Position numbers and translations under genes: made by a program | Source of the DNA: Bacteroidales bacterium | GTDB lineage: Bacteria; Bacteroidota; Bacteroidia; Bacteroidales; JAADGE01 | Length of the DNA stretch: 64,000 nucleotides | Direction of reading: 5' to 3' | NCBI GenBank assembly: GCA_021648725.1 | Contig: JAKISF010000009.1 | Coordinates: forward strand, 44,131-108,130 | The notes under the pieces: generated by a model | The model's database searches: none | What the model saw: the letters and a program-made list of their open reading frames with translations, nothing else | What the model was told of the DNA's origin: nothing | Shown: piece after piece, positions 10,031 to 19,324 of the stretch | Numbering within the stretch: the first letter of the stretch is position 1 | Layout of the letters: every line of letters begins with the position of its first letter

Positions 10031-11590
10031 TTATTTTTTAGTTTCACTTTCAATAATATCAAAAGCTTGTTCGTAGCCTATTTTTTTTGCTATAATTTTT
10101 TTATCTTTATCTAATAAATAAAGAACCGGAGAAGATGTTATATCATAATTTTTTCTGAAAGAGTCAAAAGGATTCCAGGCATTTACCCAATCATTCAAAT
10201 TATGTTTTTTAATGAACTCTAACCAATCTTTAATATCTTTTGTATGCTTTTTCCAGTCGGTTAAATCCTTTTGCATATACATTGCAATAACCTTAACATT
10301 TTTTTCTTTCATTCCTTTTTCAATATACATTTCATGAAACTTTGGGGTTTCTTCTCGGCAATGGCTACAGCTCGGTGTCCAAAACCAAATAATTGTATAT
10401 TCTGCCGTAACATCTTTCAAAGCATAGGTTTCCTCAAACTTAGTCAAATAATCTTGCAATAACCCAACTTTTAAATTATACTTTATTATGCTGTCGGCTT
10501 CTGATTTTTCAATTTGCAAACCTTTGCTTTTATAATTTTCTTCTTCGTCCAATAAAGCATTAATTTTTAAAGTGTCAAAAGGAGCTAAGTTATAATTAAT
10601 ATTATATGCCTGATTTCCGATTAAACATTTCTTTTTATTTGCAATTTTATTTTTTAAATCGCTTATAAATTTAGTATCACTCCATTCAGCTTCTTTTATG
10701 TAGTATTTTTCTGCAATATGAACATAAACGTTTTCTGCGGTCATAACTTGGCTCGAAGCATATTTATTAAACAAATAAACCATCATAAATCTAAACAGTT
10801 CTTTGTTGGTTTTTGATTTTTCTATTAATATATCAACTTCGGGAATAAGAGTATCCGGATGTTGCATTAAAACTTTATCAATATATGTTTCAATTGTACT
10901 TTCATAAATTGGTGTACGCAATAAACCGGGGTCGGAAACATCAAAATTATCAAAATAGTGATGCCTGAACCAAAAATATTGTTCTTTTTTATCTGTTATG
11001 GTTTTGGGAACTTCAGGGCGACGTGTTGCAATTAAAAATTTAATAAAAAACAAACCGGAGTTTTCCGAAACAACTTTATTATGGTATTTATTCATATCTT
11101 CTCTTATTTGTTTCATCTGCCCGTCAATTTCTTTTACTTTATTTTTATCTGCTTTAAATTCTTCACGTTTTTTCATTAAATCTTCTTGCTCTTTACTTGC
11201 TTTACGCATATGTTTTTGGTAGTCCATAAAGATAAGGTTTTCCTCTGATTTCTTGAAACTTACTGTTTCTAAAAAGTTAGTTGTATCTGCAATAATTATA
11301 AAATCTTGGTCTTTATCTAATATAAAATCAAATTTGTTTTTATTAGGTAAAAATAAAAAGTACATTCCGGTCGGGTATGCTTCTTTTCCTTTAAACACAC
11401 CAATTCCTTTTGTGTTTAATGTTATTGTATCATCCGGGATAAGTTGCTCATTAAAATAATGACCGATAATCACATCTTGTTTTTTTAAATTCAGGATATT
11501 TACTTCAATATTATGTCCTTGCGAAAAACTAAAAAAAGAACCCGTAGCATAAATTAATGTCAATATTATTTTTTTCATCTTATTATTCAT
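10031..11590 (-). CDS. TlpA-like thioredoxin-fold envelope protein (DUF4369/DUF5106 type)
   Basis: This protein of ~519 residues has a signal peptide ending near FSFSQG. An N-terminal beta domain of the DUF4369 kind follows, then a charged coiled coil (Lys/Glu-rich around residues 125-170), a helical middle region and a C-terminal thioredoxin fold. The redox motif is CSHC in FWTPSCSHCREETPKF. It should act as a periplasmic or outer-membrane-facing disulfide reductase; such proteins are common in Bacteroidota and their partners are rarely known. Starts possible are ATG at 11590 or 11578; the second places the signal peptide right at the N-terminus. The TTG at 11605 is less likely. Confidence 0.85.
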   Translation of the reverse strand: MNNKMKKIILTLIYATGSFFSFSQGHNIEVNILNLKKQDVIIGHYFNEQLIPDDTITLNTKGIGVFKGKEAYPTGMYFLFLPNKNKFDFILDKDQDFIIIADTTNFLETVSFKKSEENLIFMDYQKHMRKASKEQEDLMKKREEFKADKNKVKEIDGQMKQIREDMNKYHNKVVSENSGLFFIKFLIATRRPEVPKTITDKKEQYFWFRHHYFDNFDVSDPGLLRTPIYESTIETYIDKVLMQHPDTLIPEVDILIEKSKTNKELFRFMMVYLFNKYASSQVMTAENVYVHIAEKYYIKEAEWSDTKFISDLKNKIANKKKCLIGNQAYNINYNLAPFDTLKINALLDEEENYKSKGLQIEKSEADSIIKYNLKVGLLQDYLTKFEETYALKDVTAEYTIIWFWTPSCSHCREETPKFHEMYIEKGMKEKNVKVIAMYMQKDLTDWKKHTKDIKDWLEFIKKHNLNDWVNAWNPFDSFRKNYDITSSPVLYLLDKDKKIIAKKIGYEQAFDIIESETKK

Positions 11591-11676
11591 ATTTAGATTT
11601 TTCAATTAAACGTCGTAAAATTAAAAATAATATAGTTTTCTTTAAGAAAACATAATTAATATTTGATACATTATTA

Positions 11677-11684
11677 TAATTTTG
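11677..11684 (+). promoter_or_regulatory. -7 box (TAATTTTG) ahead of trkA
   Basis: The octamer fits the Bacteroidota sigma-70 -7 consensus TAnnTTTG and lies 52 bases before the trkA ATG. No TTTG is seen at the expected -33 spacing, so only half of the promoter is supported. Confidence 0.4.
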
Positions 11685-11736
11685 TCGGTTCAAAGACTTA
11701 AAAACTCACATATTAGTTGCACAAAAAATCTTTTTT

Positions 11737-13074
11737 ATGAAAGTAATCATAGCAGGTGCAGGAGAAGCAGGAACACATTTAGCAAGTCTATTATATAAAG
11801 CAAAAAAAGACATTGTTATTCTGGATACGGATAATGAGCGTCTTGAATACCTTGATTCTCATTACGATTTCTTAACACAAAAAGGCTCTGCAACCTCAAT
11901 AAATGATTTAAAAAAAGCCGGAATTCCTGATGCAGATTTATATATTGCCTTAACTCAAGCAGAAGAAACAAATATTACATCATGTATTTTAGCAAAAAAG
12001 TTAGGAGCAAAAAAAGTAATTGCCCGTGTTGATAATATTGAATATTTGGAAGGTGAAAATGAGGAATTTTTTAAAGAGTTAGGAATTGACTCATTAATTT
12101 ATCCCGAAATTTTAGCAAGTAAAGAAATCCTTAATTTGCTGAACAGTACCGGAGCAAATAAAACCTTCTCATTTGCAAAAGGGAAACTGCAACTTTTTGT
12201 TATTACAATTAAAAAAGATGCTCCCATTATATACAAAACCCTTCAAGAAGTTACAAAAGAAGCCGGTGATTTAAATTTCAGAGCCGTTGCAATAACCCGA
12301 AAAGATAAAACTATAATACCGAAAGGGTTTAATGCTTTTCATGAAGGCGATAAGTTTTATGTAATTTGCAAAGAAGAAGGAATTGAAAAACTAATGAAGT
12401 TGTCGGGCAAAAAGCATTTTAAAGTCGAAAATGTTATGATTATGGGCGGAAGCAGAATCGGCATTAAAACAGCTTTACAATGTGAAAAAAAATGCCACGT
12501 TAAACTTTTAGAAAGAAACAGAGAAAAGTGTGAAAAATTAAGTGAAAAGTTAGAAAATACATTAGTTATTCACAGCGACGGAAGAGATACAGAGCTTTTA
12601 AAAGAAGAAGGAATATCAGGCACAGATGTTTTTATTGCGGTTACCGGAGATTCCGAAACGAATATTTTAGCTTGTTTGCATGCAAAAAAACTAGGAGTAA
12701 CAAAAACAATTGCCGAAATTGAAAATATGGACTATCTGCAACTTGCAGAGCAAATGGGCATCGAAAGCGTTATAAATAAAAAAACTATTGCAGCAGGTCA
12801 TATATATTCTCATATTATGTCTGAGCAGGTTTCTTCCGTTCGATGTTTACTCGGCAGCGATGCTGAAATTTTAGAGTTTACAGTTCCTGACAATGCAAAA
12901 ATTACAAAAAAGAAATTAAAAGATACAAAATTTCCTAAAAAAGCAATTATAGGAGGTGTAATAAGAGAGGAGGAAGTGTTTATTGCAACAGGTTCAACTC
13001 AGATATTACCGGACGATAAGGTTGTTTTATTTGCATTACCGGAAGCTATTGATAAAGTCAGTAAGTTCTTCTAA
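11737..13074 (+). CDS. trkA: Trk potassium uptake regulatory protein TrkA
   Basis: TrkA is the cytoplasmic NAD-binding gate of Trk/Ktr K+ channels. The 445-residue protein has the full duplicated layout: RCK-N (dinucleotide motif GAGEAGTHLA at the N-terminus), TrkA-C, a second RCK-N (MGGSRIGIKTA near residue 235) and a second TrkA-C. The acidic residue after the glycine motif (VILDTDN) favours NAD(H). The partner channel gene trkH, often adjacent, is not in the window. The stop overlaps that of the convergent cysteate-synthase-like gene by 4 bases. Confidence 0.95.
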   Translation: MKVIIAGAGEAGTHLASLLYKAKKDIVILDTDNERLEYLDSHYDFLTQKGSATSINDLKKAGIPDADLYIALTQAEETNITSCILAKKLGAKKVIARVDNIEYLEGENEEFFKELGIDSLIYPEILASKEILNLLNSTGANKTFSFAKGKLQLFVITIKKDAPIIYKTLQEVTKEAGDLNFRAVAITRKDKTIIPKGFNAFHEGDKFYVICKEEGIEKLMKLSGKKHFKVENVMIMGGSRIGIKTALQCEKKCHVKLLERNREKCEKLSEKLENTLVIHSDGRDTELLKEEGISGTDVFIAVTGDSETNILACLHAKKLGVTKTIAEIENMDYLQLAEQMGIESVINKKTIAAGHIYSHIMSEQVSSVRCLLGSDAEILEFTVPDNAKITKKKLKDTKFPKKAIIGGVIREEEVFIATGSTQILPDDKVVLFALPEAIDKVSKFF

Positions 13075-14390
13075 TACGTCTCAAAGGGTTCCCAAACTTG
13101 CTTTTTATAATCATCTCTATTGAAACGTTTTGCATCATCAGAAGTTTTAATATTTTCAGTTGTGTATGAAACTTCTTTTAAGAAATCTGTTGCACGATTT
13201 GCACTTTCACCCATGTTTATAAAAACTGATTCTCCGTCTTTTATTAATCCACGTTTTAAAGCTTCAAAAAAACCTAAAACGCCGGCTGCTGATGCAGGTC
13301 CTATTTTTATAACGCGCTCAAAACCGACTAAACGAGCTAAAGGCACAGCTAATTCTTCATTAACGGGAAAAATTTCTCCTCCGCTTTTCTTAACCAAAGG
13401 TCCCATTAAGGGATACATACCGGGGTTACCGGTTGCAATGGTAGGAATTAATGTTTTAGGATTTTCATAAACAGGATAATCTTTTTCCCAACCTTCAGGA
13501 TATTTTTTTTCTTTTGCGTCTTTCCAAGCAGCAGCCATCGGCGCACAAAGATGCCCTTGTGACAATAAAAATCTCGGTAATTTTCCGAAAATGTTTAGTT
13601 CTTCAAAGTCATTATATGCTTTTTCAACCGCAAAAGGTCCCGTTCCGCCGCTTAATGCTTGGATGTAAACGTCAGGTGTTTTACCCGTTACTCGCATCAT
13701 TTCAAATACTTGTGTTTTTTTAGCTTCTAAACGTAAAGGGTCTAAATTTCCGCCGGTAATTAATAAACCGTGTTTCTTTGCATATTCTGCTGCTACTTTT
13801 TTAGCATAAGCATAGTCGCCTTTTACTCGAAATAGCTTTTGACCGTAAGTTCCGATATGTGCTTCGCTGTCGGGTAAAGAATCCTCAGGAACAAATACCG
13901 AACATGAAACTCCTGCTTTTGCTAAATAATGTGCAAATGCACTTGCCGTGTTTCCGGTGCTTACAACCACATATTCTTTAATACCTTGCTCTTTAAGAAC
14001 TGATGCAGCAACCGCACCGCCTTTGTCTTTAAATGTTCCTGTTGCAAAACTTTTATCGTTTCTGTTAATGTAAACTTCAAGATTTAAATTGTACTTTCTT
14101 TTGGCATAATCTTCAAAAAAGTCCCAACGTTCAATCGGAGCAACCCCTTCACCTTCTGTTACAATATTTTCTTTGTTTTCAAGCGGTAAGAAATCGAAAT
14201 AATGCCAAAGACTTTCAGGTTTTGCATCTTTACTGATAAGTTCTAAAAGTTTTTTCTTATCTGTATTATAAACTGTATTGATTTTATTATCCCCACATTT
14301 CGGGCATTTTTGTCCGTGTGAAAACCATTCTTTAAAGCCGTTTATTCTATGTCCGCATGTGCGACATTTGAAGTGGAATTTTTTGTTCAT
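13071..14390 (-). CDS. Zinc-ribbon threonine-synthase-like PLP enzyme, candidate cysteate synthase
   Basis: This 439-residue fold-type II PLP enzyme of the threonine synthase group has an N-terminal zinc ribbon (Cys9, Cys12, Cys29, Cys32). The PLP lysine is Lys121 in TGTFKDKGG. The phosphate-binding turn is SGGTGPF and the asparagine-type segment is STGNTASAFA. Ordinary Bacteroidota ThrC lacks this ribbon. Cysteate synthase is a ThrC relative that turns O-phosphoserine and sulfite into L-cysteate. The neighbours make sulfite and include an alpha-oxoamine synthase, so cysteate synthase for sulfonolipid synthesis is my preferred reading; a threonine synthase remains possible. It has its own promoter 27-56 bases upstream and follows cysQ after 112 bases. 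Confidence 0.72.
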   Translation of the reverse strand: MNKKFHFKCRTCGHRINGFKEWFSHGQKCPKCGDNKINTVYNTDKKKLLELISKDAKPESLWHYFDFLPLENKENIVTEGEGVAPIERWDFFEDYAKRKYNLNLEVYINRNDKSFATGTFKDKGGAVAASVLKEQGIKEYVVVSTGNTASAFAHYLAKAGVSCSVFVPEDSLPDSEAHIGTYGQKLFRVKGDYAYAKKVAAEYAKKHGLLITGGNLDPLRLEAKKTQVFEMMRVTGKTPDVYIQALSGGTGPFAVEKAYNDFEELNIFGKLPRFLLSQGHLCAPMAAAWKDAKEKKYPEGWEKDYPVYENPKTLIPTIATGNPGMYPLMGPLVKKSGGEIFPVNEELAVPLARLVGFERVIKIGPASAAGVLGFFEALKRGLIKDGESVFINMGESANRATDFLKEVSYTTENIKTSDDAKRFNRDDYKKQVWEPFETY

Positions 14391-14416
14391 TTTATATTTG
14401 TTTTTTTGTTTATCTG

Positions 14417-14446
14417 CAAAGTTATTATTTTCAGAGTTATTCCAAA
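14417..14446 (-). promoter_or_regulatory. Complete Bacteroidota promoter for the cysteate-synthase-like gene
   Basis: On the minus strand, TTTG (14446-14443) is followed after exactly 18 bases by TAACTTTG (14424-14417). This matches the TTTG / TAnnTTTG consensus and spacing. The start codon is at 14390, leaving a leader of about 20 bases. It allows the gene to be expressed separately from the cysQ operon upstream. Confidence 0.72.
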
Positions 14447-14502
14447 GGTTTTATTGAACACTGATTATTTCAACTTTGCTCAATATAAATTCAAAAATCA
14501 CA

Positions 14503-15309
14503 CTACCTTTTGACAATAAAATACGGATTTAAAAGATTCTCTTTATTATAAGCCAGCGGACTTCCGTCAATTTGTGTAAGTGTTGCTCCCGATGCGTTTA
14601 AAATGGCATGACTTGCAGCTGTATCCCACTCCATTGTAGGGCCGAAACGCGGATAAATATCGGCTTTGCCTTCTGCAATCATACATTGTTTTAAGGAACT
14701 TCCGACCGGCATCATCTCAATTTCTCCGTGTTCTTTTTTAAGTTCTTTTATGTATTCAACTGTCTCATCTGATAAATGAGAACGACTGCTGACAACTGTA
14801 TAAGGTTTGTCTACTGAAGGAAGCGGTAATTTTACAGCATCAAAAGATAATATTGAGAAGTTTTCTTTTTTGAAACCGGCTAAATCAATGTCTTCAATTT
14901 TAAAGGCTCCGGTTTCATTATCACCAAAATAAAGTGCTTTTGTAACAGGCACATAAATAATTCCCATAATAGGATTTTGTCCTTTTATTAAAGCAATGTT
15001 TACGGTAAACTCTCCGTTTCGTTTAATGAATTCTTTTGTGCCGTCAAGCGGATCGACCAACCAAAAATAATCCCATTTTTTCCTTTCTTCATATGGTAAA
15101 TGCTTTCCTTCTTCACTTAAAACGGGTATATTCGTTTCTTTTAAAAATTCAAGAATTTTAAGGTCGGCATTTCTGTCTGCTTTTGTTAAGGGTGATTTAT
15201 CTTTTTTTGATTCAATTTGAAAATCATCGCTGTCATAGACATCCATAATTTCTTGTCCGGCATGAATTGACGCTTCAATTGCAATTTTTAAAAAATTGTT
15301 TAAATTCAT
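14503..15309 (-). CDS. cysQ: 3'(2'),5'-bisphosphate nucleotidase CysQ
   Basis: CysQ hydrolyses 3'-phosphoadenosine 5'-phosphate (PAP) and related nucleotides, and supports sulfate assimilation. The 268-residue protein belongs to the inositol monophosphatase superfamily. Metal-binding motifs are SEEG (with upstream KADRNAD), WLVDPLDGTKEF and the C-terminal EWDTAASHAI. The length is normal. The gene starts one base after the short-chain dehydrogenase stop, so the two are translated from one transcript. Because the reductase here appears to be APS-specific, the PAP source may be another sulfotransferase or acyl-carrier-protein turnover. Confidence 0.92.
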   Translation of the reverse strand: MNLNNFLKIAIEASIHAGQEIMDVYDSDDFQIESKKDKSPLTKADRNADLKILEFLKETNIPVLSEEGKHLPYEERKKWDYFWLVDPLDGTKEFIKRNGEFTVNIALIKGQNPIMGIIYVPVTKALYFGDNETGAFKIEDIDLAGFKKENFSILSFDAVKLPLPSVDKPYTVVSSRSHLSDETVEYIKELKKEHGEIEMMPVGSSLKQCMIAEGKADIYPRFGPTMEWDTAASHAILNASGATLTQIDGSPLAYNKENLLNPYFIVKR

Positions 15310-15310
15310 T

Positions 15311-16066
15311 TTATATTCTGTGTGTATGTGAAGAATTTGCCTGGTCAGTCGGCATAATTAACATATCATTTATGGTTACGTGCTTAGGTCTGGTAACTGC
15401 AAATTCAACTGCATCTGCAATATCTTGTGCGTATAAAGGTGTTAAGCCGTCATAAACTGTGCTTGCTGCTTGTTTACTACCCAGTCTGACTTCCGAAAAT
15501 TCGGTATCAACCATTCCGGGGCTAATTGAGGTTACTCTTATTCCGTGTGGTAACATATCAATTCGCATGGCTTTTGTAATAGAATCTACGGCATGTTTTG
15601 TTGCACAATATACATTGCCCTTAAAGTAAGTTTCCTTACCTGCAATTGAACTTATATTAACAATATGCCCGTATTTTCTTTCGACCATTCCGGGCATAAT
15701 TGCACGAGAAATATAAAGCAAACCCTTAACGTTTGTATCAATCATTTTTTCCCAATCATCAATATCGCCTTCGTGTATAAAATCTAAACCTGATGCTAAA
15801 CCGGCATTATTAACAAGAATATCAATATTTTGCCATTCAGAGGGCAAGTTCTCAATTTGTTTTTTAGTTTCTTCTCTGTTTCTGATATCAAAATTTAAAG
15901 AACGGACTTTTGTATTGAATTGTGTTTTTAATTCTTCTGAAAGTTTATTTAAGCGTTCTTCTCTTCTGCCTGTTATAATTATGTTATAATTAAGCTTTGC
16001 AAGCATTATTGCCGTTGCTTTACCGATACCGGAAGTTGCTCCGGTTATGAGTGCTGTTTTATTCAT
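15311..16066 (-). CDS. Short-chain dehydrogenase/reductase, YdfG-like
   Basis: This 251-residue SDR has the cofactor motif TGATSGIGKA, the NADP-favouring ITGRREERL, the structural NNAG and the catalytic Ser-Tyr-Lys set (NISSIAG, then YCATKHAV). It most resembles YdfG-type NADP-dependent 3-hydroxy acid dehydrogenases. It is tightly packed between the SLC13 permease (one base gap) and cysQ (one base gap). In this context it could be the 3-ketocapnine reductase that follows the acyl transfer step of sulfonolipid synthesis. The family call is firm; the substrate is inference. Confidence 0.88.
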   Translation of the reverse strand: MNKTALITGATSGIGKATAIMLAKLNYNIIITGRREERLNKLSEELKTQFNTKVRSLNFDIRNREETKKQIENLPSEWQNIDILVNNAGLASGLDFIHEGDIDDWEKMIDTNVKGLLYISRAIMPGMVERKYGHIVNISSIAGKETYFKGNVYCATKHAVDSITKAMRIDMLPHGIRVTSISPGMVDTEFSEVRLGSKQAASTVYDGLTPLYAQDIADAVEFAVTRPKHVTINDMLIMPTDQANSSHTHRI

Positions 16067-16067
16067 A

Positions 16068-17843
16068 TTAAAAATACATTAAACTTAAAATTGTAATTGT
16101 AACTATCATATACAGTAATGTTAAAGGAGCGCCAATTTTAAAAAAATCTTTGAATTTATATCCTCCCGGACCGTATATCATTAAATTTGTTTGATAACCT
16201 ATCGGTGTCATAAAATTTGCGGCGGCAGCATAAGCAACAACAAGAATAAACGGCATCACATCAGCATTTAATTCTAAAGCCAAGCTTAAAGACACAGGGA
16301 AAATTACTGCAACTGCAGCTTTGTTAGTAATATAAGCTGCAAGTATAGTGGTTATAAAATATATTCCGGTTAAAATACCAATTTTTCCGAATGGTCTGAA
16401 AACAGAAATAATCCCGTCTGAAAATAATTCTGCAACACCTGATTTCATCATTGCCATACCTAATGCCAAAGACAATGCTATCACAATAACCAGCTCATAA
16501 TCAATGCTTTTTTCAAGATCTTTCGGTTTTGTAACTCCCATTACAACTAATCCGGTAATAAGAACAAGAAGTCCGTTAAAGAACTTTATTAAGCCGAATG
16601 CCGATAAGAAAATGACTAAAAATGTTCCTCCGACTAAAAATACAGTTCGGGGAATTCCCAACCGCCTTATTTCTTTAACTCTTGAAATTAGAATAAAATC
16701 GGATGTATCTTTTAAACGAGCTTCAAAATAAGTTCCGGCAAGAAGTAAAACTGAATCGCCTGCTCTTAATTCTTCCGAACCGAGTTTTCCGGCAACTGTT
16801 TCTCCGTCACGATTTATCGCAATTGCAGTTGCATCATATTTTGCTCTGAAATTAACTTCTTTAAGTGTTTTTCCTTTCAAAGTTGAATTATGTGAAATTA
16901 CAATTTCAATAACTTCCGTATTCTTCTTTCGCGAAAACATACCGACTGACGGTATCTCAATCCCTTTTTTAGATTTTACAAAATCAGCAACTGCTTCCGT
17001 TGTTCCTGTAAACAAAAGAATATCTTCTTCAAGTAAAATTGTATCATGCGGAACAGCAGTTATTCTGATATCATCTCTTAAAATTTCAAATAAAAATAAA
17101 CCTTCTAAGTCTCTTAAACCTGCTTCATTAATTGTTTTACCAATTAGTGAGCTGTTAGTTTTAATTCTTCCCTCAACTATATAATTTCTGGTAATAGAAG
17201 GCAGCTTATCAATTACATTTTCATGATCTGGCAACATTTTTTGTCCGAAAAATAAAATATATGCTATCCCGATTACAACCATCGGTAATCCGACTGCTGC
17301 AAAATCAAAAATACCTAATTCCGGTAAATTAGGAATGATTTTCTGATCTGTAACTAAGCCATTTACGATAAGGTTTGTTGAAGTTCCTATTAAGGTTGCA
17401 CACCCGCCTAATATAGCAGCAAATGATAGGGGTATTAATAGTTTTGAAACCGGAGCTTTAAATCGTTGAGCACTGTTATGAACATAAGGCATCATAAGAG
17501 CAACCAAAGGAGTATTATTCAGAAAAGCAGATAAGGGGGCAACAATTAACATCATTCTTGCAGAAAAGTTTCTGACTGATTTTGATTTTTTGAAGATAAA
17601 ATCGAAAAAAATATCCAAAACCGAAGTTCTTCTGTAAATATCACCTAACAAAAGGAGCATAACAATAACTGCAACTTGCTCGTTTGCAAAGCCTTCTAAT
17701 ATTTCAGACGGTTCAAGAACATGAGTAATCCCGAGTACTATTACTGCAATAATAAATGTCATTGCAGGACCTACAATTTCCTTATATAAGGATATCATAA
17801 GAAAAACAAGAACAATTATAACAACTATTGCATCAAATGACAT
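16068..17843 (-). CDS. SLC13-family permease with two TrkA-C domains, candidate sulfate transporter
   Basis: This 591-residue membrane transporter of the DASS/ArsB-NhaD superfamily has about a dozen hydrophobic segments. A central cytoplasmic pair of TrkA-C domains (about residues 215-385) interrupts the two transmembrane halves. The paired signature loops are GTSTNLIVNGL in the first half and MTPIGYQTNLMIYGPGGY in the second. This architecture is typical of bacterial sulfate/thiosulfate SLC13 permeases. The flanking cysN, cysD, cysH and cysQ support sulfate as substrate. Two inverted repeats lie upstream of its start. Confidence 0.85.
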   Translation of the reverse strand: MSFDAIVVIIVLVFLMISLYKEIVGPAMTFIIAVIVLGITHVLEPSEILEGFANEQVAVIVMLLLLGDIYRRTSVLDIFFDFIFKKSKSVRNFSARMMLIVAPLSAFLNNTPLVALMMPYVHNSAQRFKAPVSKLLIPLSFAAILGGCATLIGTSTNLIVNGLVTDQKIIPNLPELGIFDFAAVGLPMVVIGIAYILFFGQKMLPDHENVIDKLPSITRNYIVEGRIKTNSSLIGKTINEAGLRDLEGLFLFEILRDDIRITAVPHDTILLEEDILLFTGTTEAVADFVKSKKGIEIPSVGMFSRKKNTEVIEIVISHNSTLKGKTLKEVNFRAKYDATAIAINRDGETVAGKLGSEELRAGDSVLLLAGTYFEARLKDTSDFILISRVKEIRRLGIPRTVFLVGGTFLVIFLSAFGLIKFFNGLLVLITGLVVMGVTKPKDLEKSIDYELVIVIALSLALGMAMMKSGVAELFSDGIISVFRPFGKIGILTGIYFITTILAAYITNKAAVAVIFPVSLSLALELNADVMPFILVVAYAAAANFMTPIGYQTNLMIYGPGGYKFKDFFKIGAPLTLLYMIVTITILSLMYF

Positions 17844-17875
17844 TGATAGTAATATTTCTTCAATAAGAAAATACT

Positions 17876-17913
17876 AAAAGTTGAAACTTTATTAATATTT
17901 TGTTTCAACTTTT
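17876..17913 (-). promoter_or_regulatory. 12-bp perfect inverted repeat in the permease leader
   Basis: AAAAGTTGAAAC and GTTTCAACTTTT flank a 14-base loop. The hairpin would lie in the untranslated leader of the permease if transcription starts at the TAAATTTG -7 box on the minus strand at 17934-17927. It may be an attenuator, a terminator of the cysDN transcript or a protein site. The symmetry is certain; the role is not. Confidence 0.55.
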
Positions 17914-17944
17914 ATATAATTTATGTCAAATTTAATTATTTTTT

Positions 17945-17987
17945 GTTAAAACTTTATTTTTTCGAGCCCTATTAAAAAAGTTTTAAC
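17945..17987. promoter_or_regulatory. Second inverted repeat (11-bp stem) after cysN
   Basis: GTTAAAACTTT at 17945-17955 pairs perfectly with AAAGTTTTAAC at 17977-17987 across a 21-base loop. It starts 23 bases after the cysN stop. The T-run lies on the plus-strand side, so it is not a classic terminator for cysN. A transcript-end stabilising hairpin or regulatory site is possible. Confidence 0.5.
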
Positions 17988-18010
17988 ATTTTTTTAGATA
18001 TAGTACAAAT

Positions 18011-19306
18011 TTAAATTCTTTCAACAATCATTCCTGCACCTACGGTTTCATTTGTAACTTCATCAACAAGAACAAAACTTCCCGTAAATCTGTTTTTTCT
18101 GTATGAATCAAAAAACAAAGGCTTTGTTGTTCTTAAATGGATACGTGCTATATCGTTCATCTTTATTTCTTTATCCTCATAATTTCTGTCAAGAGAATTA
18201 ATGTCCATTTTAAAACGGACTTCTTTAATCATACATCTTACTTCATTTGTTGTATGTTTCAGTGCATATTTCCCCCCTATTCGTAACGGACGTTCATTAA
18301 ACCAAGATATCATTGCAGTAATATCCTGACTTTGTTGCGGAATATTATTTGATTTTACAATCATATCTCCTCTGCTTACGTCAATATCATCTTCTATTGT
18401 AATAGAAACTGATTGGGGTGCAAAAGCTGTTTTTAAACTTTCGTTTAATGTATCAATGGATTTTATTTTTGATTCAAAACCGGAGGGTAAAACCTTAACT
18501 TTATCTCCTACGCTAAATATTCCTCCGTCAATTCTTCCTCCGTAGCCTCTGTAATCGTGATATCCATCGCTTTGAGGTCTGATTACGTATTGAACAGGGA
18601 AACGTGCATCTACATGGTTATGGTCACCTGAAATATAGACGTTCTCTAATAAATGAAGAAGTGTAGAGCCTTCATACCAATCCATTTTTTCTGAACGATC
18701 AACAACATTGTCACCATGTAAAGCACTTATAGGTATAAAATCAATATCTTTTATATCTAACTTAGGAGCAAAACTCATAAATTGCTTCTTAATTTTAGTA
18801 TATGCTTTTTCATCATAATCAACTAAATCCATTTTATTGATACACACTACAATATGAGGTATCTGTAAAAGAGATGCGATATAAGAATGACGTAGAGTTT
18901 GTTCAATTACACCGTGACGTGCATCAATTAAAATAATTGCAAGATTTGCAGTTGATGCTCCTGTTACCATATTTCTGGTGTATTGAATGTGTCCGGGTGT
19001 ATCTGCAATAATGAACTTTCTTTTTGGTGTTGCAAAATAGCGGTATGCTACGTCAATTGTAATACCTTGTTCTCTTTCTGCACGCAAACCGTCAGTAAGC
19101 AGTGCTAAGTCTGCTTCTCCGTTTCCTTTGTTCTTACTTGCTTTTTCAAGAGCCTCAATTTGATCCTGAAATATTGATTTACTGTCGTATAAAAGACGAC
19201 CAATTAATGTACTTTTCCCGTCGTCAACGCTTCCTGCCGTTGTAAACCGAAGAAGTTCCATGTCAAGATATCCGTTGGTACTGTTATTTATATTATCTTT
19301 TACCAT
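18011..19306 (-). CDS. cysN: Sulfate adenylyltransferase GTPase subunit CysN
   Basis: CysN is the GTP-hydrolysing subunit that drives formation of adenosine 5'-phosphosulfate (APS) from sulfate and ATP by CysD. The 431-residue protein is an EF-Tu-like GTPase: G1 GSVDDGKSTLIG, G2 region EQGITIDVAYRYF, G3 DTPGH and G4 NKMD, followed by two beta-barrel domains. There is no C-terminal CysC (APS kinase) fusion and no separate cysC in the window, so the APS made here should not be routed to PAPS locally. It is 18 bases downstream of cysD. Confidence 0.96.
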   Translation of the reverse strand: MVKDNINNSTNGYLDMELLRFTTAGSVDDGKSTLIGRLLYDSKSIFQDQIEALEKASKNKGNGEADLALLTDGLRAEREQGITIDVAYRYFATPKRKFIIADTPGHIQYTRNMVTGASTANLAIILIDARHGVIEQTLRHSYIASLLQIPHIVVCINKMDLVDYDEKAYTKIKKQFMSFAPKLDIKDIDFIPISALHGDNVVDRSEKMDWYEGSTLLHLLENVYISGDHNHVDARFPVQYVIRPQSDGYHDYRGYGGRIDGGIFSVGDKVKVLPSGFESKIKSIDTLNESLKTAFAPQSVSITIEDDIDVSRGDMIVKSNNIPQQSQDITAMISWFNERPLRIGGKYALKHTTNEVRCMIKEVRFKMDINSLDRNYEDKEIKMNDIARIHLRTTKPLFFDSYRKNRFTGSFVLVDEVTNETVGAGMIVERI

Positions 19307-19324
19307 GTTTTTGTTTTTCCTGAA

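Noticed and set aside
13071..14390. Plain threonine synthase (thrC)
   Set aside because: Not excluded, but the N-terminal zinc ribbon and the sulfite-producing neighbourhood fit a cysteate-synthase-type enzyme better, and no thrA or thrB is nearby.
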